IMG/VR virus record: IMGVR_UViG_3300026519_000064
Location: 1-23,812 of that record
Reading direction: 5' to 3' (one strand)
DNA length: 23,812 nt
From: a virus
The notes under the pieces were generated by a model. That model searched no databases and was not told where the DNA came from. It worked only from the letters and a program-made list of their open reading frames with translations. Below, piece by piece: positions 1 to 6,695 of the stretch (the first letter of the stretch is position 1; every line of letters starts with the position of its first letter). Position numbers and translations under genes: made by a program.

Positions 1-495
1 GCCCGTGTCACCAATGCCATCGGCTGTTCTGTTATTCCCAAATTCAAAATACCAGTTACTATCTGTTCCGAACGCAATTTGGCCGCGATCACCAACGCTG
101 ATTTCATACGCCGCTGGCAAACCCTTCAACTGAATTTCGTTGTTGCCCGCTCCAACCGCTTTGATTTGAACAGTATTTGACCCAACGATTGAGCCTGTTG
201 GGTCCAGCAACGGATATTTACGCCGAGGGTCATAAATAAAGAATTTTTGCAATGACCCTTGAAGTTTTCGAACCCTTGACGAAATCAACCGTTCTTCAGC
301 ATCATTGAGTTGATGAAAATTAAACCGACCCTTCCATTTAGGCGAAGCCATGACGCTCACCAGTGAATGACCTGTTCCCATCATATCAAACAAGTCGAAC
401 CGTTCCAAACCGAAGCCAGACAATTCAGTTAGTTTTGGTTCAATCATATCCATGAAATCAGGAATTGCATACGGAAAACCCGGAAAATCAGCCAT
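1..495 (-). CDS. Tail protein after the tape measure, cut by left edge
   Basis: This is an open frame of 165 codons from an ATG at 495 to the window edge, so the C-terminus is missing. The start is supported by a strong Shine-Dalgarno (GGAGGGTGAG) ten bases upstream, and it overlaps the tape measure stop (ATGGCTGA). The N-terminal half contains a stretch of the type 'WKGRF..HQLNDAEERLISSRVRKLQG..QKFFIYDPRRKYP'. That fits the pattern of siphophage tail-tip proteins, in which a 'LxGxxGxFxxxDP' segment follows an A/E-rich helix. Being the first gene after the tape measure also argues for a distal-tail or tail-tip role. The family is inferred from pattern and position only; no catalytic motif is visible. 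Confidence 0.6.
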   Translation of the reverse strand, partial: MADFPGFPYAIPDFMDMIEPKLTELSGFGLERFDLFDMMGTGHSLVSVMASPKWKGRFNFHQLNDAEERLISSRVRKLQGSLQKFFIYDPRRKYPLLDPTGSIVGSNTVQIKAVGAGNNEIQLKGLPAAYEISVGDRGQIAFGTDSNWYFEFGNNRTADGIGDTG

Positions 496-3004
496 AGCCG
501 CTCACCCTCCTGACACGCGGGTCATTTTTATATTGAGCCAAACGCTGATTGAACCCCTCATCGTGTTTTTTAAGAGCTTGAACCAGATCGTTTTGTGTAA
601 GATTTGAGCCTGACAAATTGAATGTGCGTTTGTCCTCATAGACAAAACCGCCACCGCCAGAACCGTTTTGCATTTTCACACCGAGTTCCCCTGAAGAATT
701 CCGAGACAATGGTATGATCGCTTCGGGTCCGGCTTCACCCATCAAACCAAATGTTCCGCCTTTTGCAAATGGGAAAACCGTCGGACTTGAAACAACCGTG
801 TTTGCATGTGCGCTTAACCCCGTGCTAGCATATACGCCGCCTTTTGCATTTGGAATCAACGAACTGACCAATCCTGCAATTGAATTGCCTGTTGAATATG
901 ACCCCAGCCCTCCGCCGATTCCGGCACCAATGGCACCGAAAATCATATCCCAGATACCATTTGCCGCCATTTCCAGCGCTTTTGACGCGATCTTATCAAG
1001 ATAGTTGGTGAACGCCCCCGACAAACTATCCACCAACGACTTGCCATCCCGCAACCCGGTTCGCATATCTTCAAAAAATGCGGCAAATCCTGTTCGGGCA
1101 GTGTCATAAAGTTCGTTGGTTTCAGTTAGTGAACTGTTGAAATTATCATTGGCAATCGTCATTTGGTCAATGCCACCAGCCGCGCTAGGCAGTGTTGCAG
1201 TGAATGTGTTGATGTTATCAGTCGCCACAACAACAACATCGTTCAAACTGTTCATTGATTGCAAATCTGCCGCCGTGAAAAGATTTTGTTGCAACTCGCG
1301 ACGACTGATAAGAATTGCATCAATCTGATTTTGCAATGAGGTTGACAAATTCATTGTGTCATCAAGAAACATGTTTTCAGCGCCATCAAAAGATGGTAAT
1401 GCGCCACGCCTTAAAGCGAGTTCTTCAGGTGACATTGAAACGCGATTTGCCGTTGCTTTCGCCTGCGCCAGCGTCAATTGTGCTTGTGCCAACTCCAATA
1501 CTTTATCAGTTGCCTGAAGCGCCGCCGCCGCTTCGGTTACAAAACTTTGTGAAACAGCATTCGTTGAATTTGTGACGGTCTCATTTAATCGGTTCAGAGT
1601 TTCTTGTGCATTTGCCAAACCAATCGTTGATCGCCCCGCGTCATCGGATCGGGTTTTATAAAACACAAAAGCACCGGCAACCGCACCGACCCCGAGCGCC
1701 AACAAACCAATCGGTCCTGTAATAACTGCAATTGCCGCCGCAAGCGCCCCTGTTGCCGCGCTGGCTGAAAGCGCCGCCGTCGCGTAAACCCCCAGCGCAG
1801 CGGCAATTGCCGAAATCAAACCCAACGCAATGTCTCCGTGCTCTGCTATCGCCCTTAAAAATCCGGTGATTCCTTGTGTCACCACCCTTAGTGTGTCGGT
1901 TAAACCGGCTTCACCGAGTGATAAAACCACCGCTTCGGATGCTGACGCAACGTTGCGCAAATCGCCTTGCAAATTGTCACGCATGATTGTTGCCATGCGG
2001 GTTGCTTCGCCAGACACATCGCTCAAAGTTCCGGTTAATTCCGCTAATTTTCCGCGATTTCCAATAAGTGCTTGAATAGCTGGTGCGCCTTTAATCCCAA
2101 AAATTTCAAACGCTTCAGTAACCCCCAAACCAGCATCGGCCAATCTGTTGACTATTTCAACAAACGAATTTGTTTCAGGATTTAATTCTTCAAGAGTCAG
2201 ACCCATTCCGGCAATTGTCTCACTGGCTTCTTTTGTCGGGCTGATTAAACTGGCAATAATTTTACGCAAGCCAGTGCCAGCCAATGTTCCTTGCAAACCA
2301 GCATCAGATAACGCACCGATTGCCGCCGCTGTTTCACCAACTCCTATTCCAGCCGCTGAAGCAATTGGGCCGACAAATTTTATTGCATCACCAAGCTGGG
2401 AAACGTCTGTGTTTGCCCGGCTGGACGCCGCCGCCAAAACATCAGTTACCCGCGCCGTGTCGACTGTATCAATCCCGAAGGCTGACATGATGTTTGACGT
2501 AATATCAGCCGCCCGCCCCAAATCCATCGCTGCCGCCGTGGCCAAATCCAGCACTTGCGGGATCGCTTCGATGGATTGTGCCGCTGTAAAGCCTGCCATT
2601 CCAAGAAATTTCAAACCGCTTGCCGCTTGCGCGGCTGAAAATTCGGTTGTACCGCCTAATTTTTTAGAAATTTCATTCATCGCCTCAAGTTCTGAACTTG
2701 AGGCGCGGGTGATCGCCGCCACCTGCGACATGCCACCCTCAAAACCCGCCAGAGTGCGCACAATTGCAGTTCCACCGAATGTTGCTGCCATCACCCCAGC
2801 AAGCCGCGACATACCACCCGCAAGGCGATTGACCGCACCATTTGTGGCGGTTAGCGCCGTACCATTTCTTGCAATTGTGCGTGTAAATTTTCCGCTTTGC
2901 CGGTCGGCGCGAGCGGTTGCACCCTTGAAACGATCCAGCCGTGTAGTTCCGCGTTTCAACTGCTCGCTATCAACTCGAAATCCGATTTCTGCAATTTCCG
3001 CCAT
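488..3004 (-). CDS. Tail tape measure protein
   Basis: This 838-residue protein sets tail length and is ejected with the DNA. The sequence shows a helical N-terminus, then a TP901-type tape measure core from about residue 88 (FEGGMSQVAAITRASS, later KFLGMAGFTAAQS). A glycine/alanine-rich hydrophobic stretch at about 395-450 probably crosses or inserts into membrane, and a helical region follows. The C-terminus carries the motif GEAGPEAIIPLSR (from about residue 756), which is characteristic of tape measure proteins. The start at 3004 lies just after the chaperone stop (TAG at 3009-3007). It is the longest ORF in the window and follows the frameshifted chaperone pair, which is the classical order. 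At roughly 0.15 nm per residue it would suggest a tail of about 125 nm (inference). The assignment is secure. Confidence 0.95.
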   Translation of the reverse strand: MAEIAEIGFRVDSEQLKRGTTRLDRFKGATARADRQSGKFTRTIARNGTALTATNGAVNRLAGGMSRLAGVMAATFGGTAIVRTLAGFEGGMSQVAAITRASSSELEAMNEISKKLGGTTEFSAAQAASGLKFLGMAGFTAAQSIEAIPQVLDLATAAAMDLGRAADITSNIMSAFGIDTVDTARVTDVLAAASSRANTDVSQLGDAIKFVGPIASAAGIGVGETAAAIGALSDAGLQGTLAGTGLRKIIASLISPTKEASETIAGMGLTLEELNPETNSFVEIVNRLADAGLGVTEAFEIFGIKGAPAIQALIGNRGKLAELTGTLSDVSGEATRMATIMRDNLQGDLRNVASASEAVVLSLGEAGLTDTLRVVTQGITGFLRAIAEHGDIALGLISAIAAALGVYATAALSASAATGALAAAIAVITGPIGLLALGVGAVAGAFVFYKTRSDDAGRSTIGLANAQETLNRLNETVTNSTNAVSQSFVTEAAAALQATDKVLELAQAQLTLAQAKATANRVSMSPEELALRRGALPSFDGAENMFLDDTMNLSTSLQNQIDAILISRRELQQNLFTAADLQSMNSLNDVVVVATDNINTFTATLPSAAGGIDQMTIANDNFNSSLTETNELYDTARTGFAAFFEDMRTGLRDGKSLVDSLSGAFTNYLDKIASKALEMAANGIWDMIFGAIGAGIGGGLGSYSTGNSIAGLVSSLIPNAKGGVYASTGLSAHANTVVSSPTVFPFAKGGTFGLMGEAGPEAIIPLSRNSSGELGVKMQNGSGGGGFVYEDKRTFNLSGSNLTQNDLVQALKKHDEGFNQRLAQYKNDPRVRRVSGYG

Positions 3005-3006
3005 GA

Positions 3007-3399
3007 CTATTTAGCCTTTGCACGCTGCTCCGCTTCGTCCGACATTCTGACTCGAATGTCGTTTAACTCATTTCCTTTTGAAATGCACCACGCATTGTGC
3101 ATTTTCAAAATTGCGACACACTCAAAATGAGTGATAACACGATTTGTGAGGGTTGACCAACTCATAAGGTCAACCCATGTGATCCGCATAGGTTGACCTT
3201 CAACAACCTTGTTTACGCCTTTGCAAATTTCATCATAAAGTTCGAGCAAATAAAACCCGACTTCAGGCGGTTCGACAATATCGGTTTTGTGTCCAAACCG
3301 TTCGTTTCGCTCAAGTCTAGTTTCACCATGATGATCAACTGTTTCATAACGCGCTCGAAACTCTAAAAATTCACAAAGTGGATCAATGATTTCATCCAA
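3007..3399 (-). CDS. Tail assembly chaperone, frameshift extension (gpT-like)
   Basis: This is the second ORF of the lambda G/GT-type pair. Its only in-frame initiation candidate is a TTG at 3399, and it has no good Shine-Dalgarno. The frame, however, is open upstream through 3432, where a -1 slip from the preceding ORF would enter it. The expected product is a fusion: 138 residues of the first ORF followed by 141 residues of this frame, beginning SRLTSGFNFAG, about 279 residues in all. In lambda the equivalent GT fusion recruits the tail tube protein to the tape measure during tail assembly and is absent from the virion. The ORF ends two bases before the tape measure start, as expected. It should be annotated as part of a frameshifted product and not as a stand-alone gene. 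Confidence 0.85.
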   Translation of the reverse strand: MDEIIDPLCEFLEFRARYETVDHHGETRLERNERFGHKTDIVEPPEVGFYLLELYDEICKGVNKVVEGQPMRITWVDLMSWSTLTNRVITHFECVAILKMHNAWCISKGNELNDIRVRMSDEAEQRAKAK

Positions 3400-3438
3400 A
3401 CCAGCAAAATTAAATCCGCTGGTTAACCGGGAAAAAAA
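3399..3438 (-). other. Programmed -1 frameshift signal between chaperone ORFs
   Basis: On the minus strand the zero frame reads GGG AAT TTT TTT CCC GGT TAA. The last T of AAT plus the two TTT codons form the slippery heptamer T TTT TTT (3438-3432). After a 7-nt spacer (CCCGGTT) comes a perfect 7-bp stem, AACCAGC (3424-3418) pairing with GCTGGTT (3405-3399) around a 12-nt loop. A -1 shift leads exactly into the downstream ORF. Heptamer, spacing and stem match the known design for tail chaperone frameshifting in tailed phages. Confidence 0.88.
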
Positions 3439-3845
3439 TTCCCATCCACCGACAACATTTCGTCAAGTTGTGTTTTGATGAATGGTGCCTCAACTAGCAA
3501 CTCTCTGAATGCTTTCTTGCTAAACTCCGGTTGTTCATGTCGGAAATGCGATTGATTTCCTTCATCATCAAACCCCCAGTTCCAGTCAATGACCGAGGCA
3601 ATATAGAGTCGCATTTGATTTTCATCGACTTGTTCAGTTGTGAACTGTTTACGTCGCATCAGCAATTTTTGACGCTGCTTGTCGATTTCTGCAATCACTT
3701 TTTTCATGGGATCGGAACCGGTTCCGATCACCGTCAAAACCAGCCCTGTAAAATCACCTGTCCCAGGATGCATGATTTTCAATTCAGCGCTTTTGCTTTT
3801 GATATTCGCAAAATCAAAACCTTCAACCTGCTTGTTTTTAGTCAT
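3423..3845 (-). CDS. Tail assembly chaperone, first ORF (gpG-like)
   Basis: This 140-residue protein lies between the tail tube and the tape measure genes, the position of lambda gpG. An ATG at 3845 is preferred over the upstream GTG because it sits behind AAAGGTGAAAGAA, a good Shine-Dalgarno. The sequence is charged and soluble (basic KQRQKLLMRRKQ segment, then an acidic, aromatic region IDWNWGFDDEG), with no membrane segment. Its last codons contain the slippery run that shifts a fraction of ribosomes into the next ORF. Most ribosomes would stop at the TAA at 3425-3423. The role is inferred from the conserved gene order and the frameshift signal; the sequence itself has no unmistakable motif. 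Confidence 0.85.
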   Translation of the reverse strand: MTKNKQVEGFDFANIKSKSAELKIMHPGTGDFTGLVLTVIGTGSDPMKKVIAEIDKQRQKLLMRRKQFTTEQVDENQMRLYIASVIDWNWGFDDEGNQSHFRHEQPEFSKKAFRELLVEAPFIKTQLDEMLSVDGNFFPG

Positions 3846-3864
3846 TTCTTTCACCTTTCATAAC

Positions 3865-3902
3865 AAAAAAAAAAAAACGTGCGGGTCAACCTGATCCGCA
3901 CG
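3865..3902 (-). terminator. Rho-independent terminator after tail tube gene
   Basis: On the minus strand a 7-bp GC-rich stem (CGTGCGG / CCGCACG, 11-nt loop) is followed directly by a run of 13 T. It lies 20 bp past the tail tube stop and just upstream of the chaperone RBS. It would limit transcription into the chaperone and tape measure genes relative to the abundant tube protein. Confidence 0.88.
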
Positions 3903-3922
3903 ATGTATTCATCAAAACGATT

Positions 3923-4387
3923 TCAGGCCGCGTCAAGCACAATTTCCGCCTGAACCAAACCAAGCGTGAACACTTCAAGATCGAAATCTTCATTGCGTCC
4001 GTGACCGTGTTTCGGGCCGGTAACCAAACCGCGATTGAAAAATGTAGTCGGATTCGTGACGCCACTGTCATTTAGTTCGATTTTGAAAGCATAATAGCTT
4101 TCCGTTGCTGCAGCCGCTCTCAGAGCATCTTGACCTGCGTCACTTGCATCACGTGCAACTTCAACAGTCGGGTCGCCCGCATCACTCGTACCTTTTGATT
4201 TTTGACGAACACTCGTGTCCCAGCCGTCATATGACAGGATATTGGTGTCCAGACCGGTTTCACCGTGCTCGCCTACACCGTTGACCTGCGTCCAAGTCAA
4301 CGCGGCGTAAGCCGCGGCGTCAGCAAGGTCTGTCGACTGTGCGACTGTGGCAATAAAGAACTTCGCGCCCTTATGTGATTTAACCAT
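3923..4387 (-). CDS. Major tail tube protein
   Basis: This is a 154-residue protein with the composition of a siphophage tail tube subunit: an N-terminal 'FFIATVAQSTDLADAAAYAALTWTQVNGVGEHGETG' type segment, then alternating beta strands, and a C-terminal strand 'FDLEVFTLGLVQAEIV'. The acidic or polar loops and Ala-rich helix in the middle fit the tube fold used by many phages. The start at 4387 has an AAAGGGA Shine-Dalgarno ten bases upstream. It sits between the tail terminator gene and the chaperones, which is canonical, and it has its own strong terminator, as expected for a high-copy structural protein. The fold call rests on pattern and order. Confidence 0.85.
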   Translation of the reverse strand: MVKSHKGAKFFIATVAQSTDLADAAAYAALTWTQVNGVGEHGETGLDTNILSYDGWDTSVRQKSKGTSDAGDPTVEVARDASDAGQDALRAAAATESYYAFKIELNDSGVTNPTTFFNRGLVTGPKHGHGRNEDFDLEVFTLGLVQAEIVLDAA

Positions 4388-4400
4388 GATTTAGTCCCTT

Positions 4401-4820
4401 TCATCCATTGCAATGGTAATTGATTGTTACCGGAAAAATCGCAACTTGTCGATCAATATCAAACAACATCGGCTGAACCGAAGGTTGACCATTTATCAGG
4501 ACAACAGCATCACCGCTTGTCAGTTTAACAGCATCCGCGAAATGGTCAATAATTGCGTCACAAATTTCCAAAACTTCAAGTGTTCCGCGTTGAAGCGGAT
4601 CAATAACCGCGATCCTGAACATTCCAGTGTAAAATGTGCCCGTTCTCCAAGCGTAATTCACCGGCTGATTCTGAAAATGTTTGAGTTCCAAATACCGTCC
4701 GTTGTCGGTTGGTGGTGAAAAATCAATGTTTTCAAAATTGATGGGTAATGCTGGCGTAAAAGGTGTGATTGACTTGACCCGATCAATCAGCGCTTGTTCA
4801 ATGTCCGTTTGAATTGTCAT
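4401..4820 (-). CDS. Tail terminator protein (DUF4128-like)
   Basis: This 139-residue protein begins 'MTIQTDIEQALIDRVKSITP', has a central 'YLELKHFQNQPV' strand with 'WRTGTFYTGMFRIAVIDP', then a helix 'LEVLEICDAIIDHFADAV', and ends in a strand pair around 'PVTINYHCNG'. That helix-strand arrangement is typical of the tail terminator (lambda gpU-like, DUF4128) family, which caps the tail tube and binds the head. The ATG overlaps the stop of the gp10-like gene (ATGA), implying translational coupling. A purine-rich AAAGGGAAAG lies somewhat far upstream. Position between gp10-like and tube genes supports the call. Confidence 0.8.
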   Translation of the reverse strand: MTIQTDIEQALIDRVKSITPFTPALPINFENIDFSPPTDNGRYLELKHFQNQPVNYAWRTGTFYTGMFRIAVIDPLQRGTLEVLEICDAIIDHFADAVKLTSGDAVVLINGQPSVQPMLFDIDRQVAIFPVTINYHCNG

Positions 4821-5242
4821 CGGATTTGTACTTTCCCTTTTCGAATTGCTGCCTTGACGATGTTATTCCAGTTTTTCACCGCCTGTTGCAAAAAACCATC
4901 GTGATATTCGCGGATGCTAGCGTAACTTGCGGTCCACCCATAAAACAACCGATCACCCAATTGTGTCTGAACCAACATTACAATTGTAGCTTGATCAACA
5001 CCATCTTTCTGATATTGAGCACCGCGGTCTGGTCTCATTGGACCGGTCGGCATTCCTGAACGCGACAACCGACCCGATGATCTCAAAAACCCCGTATCAA
5101 CCCGCATGCGTCCGCCTTTTGCAACAGGTAAATTTGCTTGAGAAATTAGTTCTTCAGTTGATGTTTGCAAAACCGCAACCATTCGTTTTTCAGACTTGCG
5201 AACCCATTCATCAATCACCAATGTTGCAGATTTTTTGACCAT
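4817..5242 (-). CDS. HK97 gp10-like tail completion protein
   Basis: This 141-residue protein fits the HK97 gp10 family: an N-terminal helix with basic residues, then 'RMRVDTGFLRSSGRLSRSG' (the 'VDTGxLRxS' signature), a variable middle, 'YGWTASYASIREYHDGF', and a C-terminal helix 'QQAVKNWNNIVKAAIRKG'. Members act at the head-tail interface or in tail completion. No convincing Shine-Dalgarno precedes the ATG at 5242. Its 5' side faces the plus-strand AAA gene across a 69-bp divergent region, so its promoter, if any, lies there or messages read through from 7596. Confidence 0.88.
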   Translation of the reverse strand: MVKKSATLVIDEWVRKSEKRMVAVLQTSTEELISQANLPVAKGGRMRVDTGFLRSSGRLSRSGMPTGPMRPDRGAQYQKDGVDQATIVMLVQTQLGDRLFYGWTASYASIREYHDGFLQQAVKNWNNIVKAAIRKGKVQIR

Positions 5243-5257
5243 TTGCTAAATAATCCA

Positions 5258-5286
5258 TTGACATGTCCAACATGTCGTTTAAGAAT
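5258..5286 (+). promoter_or_regulatory. Candidate promoter with palindromic operator before the AAA gene
   Basis: A TTGACA (5258-5263) is followed 17 bp later by AAGAAT (5281-5286), a weak -10. A perfect inverted repeat, GACATGT (5260-5266) and ACATGTC (5270-5276) with a 3-bp spacer, overlaps the -35. The site lies in the 69-bp gap between divergent genes at 5242 (-) and 5312 (+), a natural place for a regulator to act on both. Confidence 0.5.
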
Positions 5287-5311
5287 GAATCAAATTGGCA
5301 AGTGAGATAAA

Positions 5312-6151
5312 ATGTTGAACCCCACACAAAAACAAATTTGCAACGCTGAAATCACTTTTGAAATTGCACGAAACAATTCGGGCGCGCCGGTTGATTTGAT
5401 TGTTTCACTTATACAAGCTGAAATCGAAAAGCGCAACAAGGGTGAGATGATTAAACATGCCGTGACCAAATTGGTCACTCAAATTGTGGGAATGAAACAC
5501 CCTGTTTTGCTTGTCGGCCCTGCCGGGTGTGGTAAAACCACTATCGGCGAACAAGTTGCCAGCGATCTCAACCTGCCGTTTTTCATCACGTCAACAATTT
5601 TTGACACGCACGAATTGCTTGGATTTGTTGACGGACACGGGCAGTATCATTCAACCGCTTTTCGTCAAGCGTTCGAAAATGGCGGCGTTTGGATTGCTGA
5701 TGAAATTGACGCGTGGGACGCCGCCGCCCTGCTCGCCGCAAATAGTGCGCTGGCAAACGGTTTTGCAACTTTTCCAGATTGCCCTAAACCCGTCGTTCGT
5801 CATGTTAATTTCAGAATGATCGGAACTGCAAACACATTCGGTTCCGGCGCGGACAGGCTTTATGTTGGGCGTAATGAACTGGACGCCGCCAGTCTGGATC
5901 GTTTTGCAACTGTTGATGTTGACTATGACCCTGTAATTGAAATGAATGTGTGCAATTCAAACATTGAATGGCTTGAATATGTCCGTGAAGTTCGTTCAAA
6001 TGTTGAACGTTTGAAAATTCGCCATGTTGTTTCGACCAGAGCCGTGGCGATGGGTTCAAAAGCGCTGGAAAATGGTATTGATCTCAGAACCGTCTGCAAT
6101 TTGTACTTGTTCAAGGGGATGAGTAAAAACGACCGCGAAAGAGTGGAATGA
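5312..6151 (+). CDS. MoxR/CobS-like AAA+ ATPase
   Basis: This is a 279-residue AAA+ ATPase of the MoxR/CobS (AAA_5-like) type. Visible motifs: Walker A GPAGCGKTT (residues 69-77), Walker B VWIADEID (about 126-133), sensor-1 GTANT (171-175) and an arginine-finger candidate in LDRF (196-199). Relatives pair with a VWA-domain partner to remodel proteins or insert metals; in phages the substrate is generally unknown. The ATG at 5312 has only a weak AAGTGAG upstream. An internal ATG at 5447 has a better Shine-Dalgarno (AAGGGTGAG) and would leave 234 residues with Walker A intact. The helical first 45 residues look protein-like, so the longer form is kept. The VWA-like partner candidate lies at 6695-7612, separated by a two-gene cassette. 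Confidence 0.85.
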   Translation: MLNPTQKQICNAEITFEIARNNSGAPVDLIVSLIQAEIEKRNKGEMIKHAVTKLVTQIVGMKHPVLLVGPAGCGKTTIGEQVASDLNLPFFITSTIFDTHELLGFVDGHGQYHSTAFRQAFENGGVWIADEIDAWDAAALLAANSALANGFATFPDCPKPVVRHVNFRMIGTANTFGSGADRLYVGRNELDAASLDRFATVDVDYDPVIEMNVCNSNIEWLEYVREVRSNVERLKIRHVVSTRAVAMGSKALENGIDLRTVCNLYLFKGMSKNDRERVE

Positions 6152-6197
6152 TTGTCAAGTGCTGACACTTGACAACAGGGGCGAAGGCCCCTATAAT
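6152..6197 (+). promoter_or_regulatory. Consensus sigma70 promoter with operator palindrome
   Basis: TTGACA (6169-6174), exactly 17 bp, then TATAAT (6192-6197): a perfect consensus promoter. A perfect 10-bp inverted repeat, TTGTCAAGTG (6152-6161) and CACTTGACAA (6166-6175) with a 4-bp spacer, covers the -35. A second 6-bp dyad (AGGGGC / GCCCCT, 6177-6192) fills the -35 to -10 spacer. Such a strong, operator-covered promoter directly after the AAA stop (6151) probably serves the small gene and the HTH gene downstream, with the HTH protein as the likely repressor (inference). Confidence 0.82.
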
Positions 6198-6243
6198 GAG
6201 CACGTTAAAGGGACATGACGTCCCACTTGAAAGGAAATATAAG

Positions 6244-6498
6244 ATGTCTGGATTTTCACATTGCTTTACAGGGTCTTGGAGAGACGGGCAAATGGCCCCG
6301 GATTGCGGCCATTTGGTTATAGTCAGCTTTGACCAGAGGAACCATGCTTATTTCATTGAGCAATCCGATTATGACGATTTTATTGACTGGGTTGCAATAC
6401 AATGGGGGAGAGCCGATAATTTCCAGAGGGATGATGAGAATTCACTCGATTATCTGGAGAGGATCGGCGTCACAATCTCAATTAGAGACTGGTTGTGA
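6244..6498 (+). CDS. Small acidic protein of unknown function, moron-like
   Basis: This is an 84-residue unrecognised protein beginning MSGFSHCF, rich in Asp and Trp, with no membrane segment. The ATG at 6244 is chosen because it follows AAGGAAAT at good spacing and lies 46 bp downstream of the -10. An upstream TTG frame would run through the promoter itself. All six arginines use AGA or AGG, whereas the late genes mostly use CGN, so the gene was probably acquired separately. It overlaps the HTH gene by 4 bp (GTGA), so the two are co-expressed. A first gene plus a downstream HTH protein behind a palindromic operator resembles HigBA-type toxin-antitoxin order, but the protein lacks any recognisable toxin motif; this is only a hypothesis. 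Confidence 0.7.
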   Translation: MSGFSHCFTGSWRDGQMAPDCGHLVIVSFDQRNHAYFIEQSDYDDFIDWVAIQWGRADNFQRDDENSLDYLERIGVTISIRDWL

Positions 6499-6695
6499 AC
6501 AAGCTCAAACAGGCCCGGCAAAAGCTGGGTCTTACACAAAAGCAACTTGCGGCCATGCTGGACACCGATGCCCAGTCGGTGCGGCGAATGGAGATGCCGT
6601 CAAGTGCCAGCACATCACGAACACCACCTCCGCGGGCTAACCGGCTCATCGATGCATACCTCGAAGGCTACCGACCCAGAGATTGGCCGGAATAA
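6495..6695 (+). CDS. XRE-type helix-turn-helix DNA-binding protein
   Basis: This is a 66-residue protein with a clear XRE helix-turn-helix at the N-terminus: KLKQARQKLGLTQKQLAAML then DTDAQSVRRME, residues about 3-34. It is followed by a proline-rich linker and a short helix ending in GYRPRDWPE. The start is a GTG overlapping the previous stop. The ATG of the next gene overlaps its TAA (TAATG), so three genes are translationally linked. It is the obvious candidate to bind the palindrome at 6152-6175 and autoregulate. It is too short to be a CI-like repressor with a cleavage domain; a Cro-like or antitoxin-like role is possible. Confidence 0.82.
   Translation: MNKLKQARQKLGLTQKQLAAMLDTDAQSVRRMEMPSSASTSRTPPPRANRLIDAYLEGYRPRDWPE

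Noticed and set aside
2148-3014. Long plus-strand frame opposite the tape measure gene
   Set aside because: Shadow of the codon bias of the tape measure gene; Pro/Ala/Ser-rich product without any domain.
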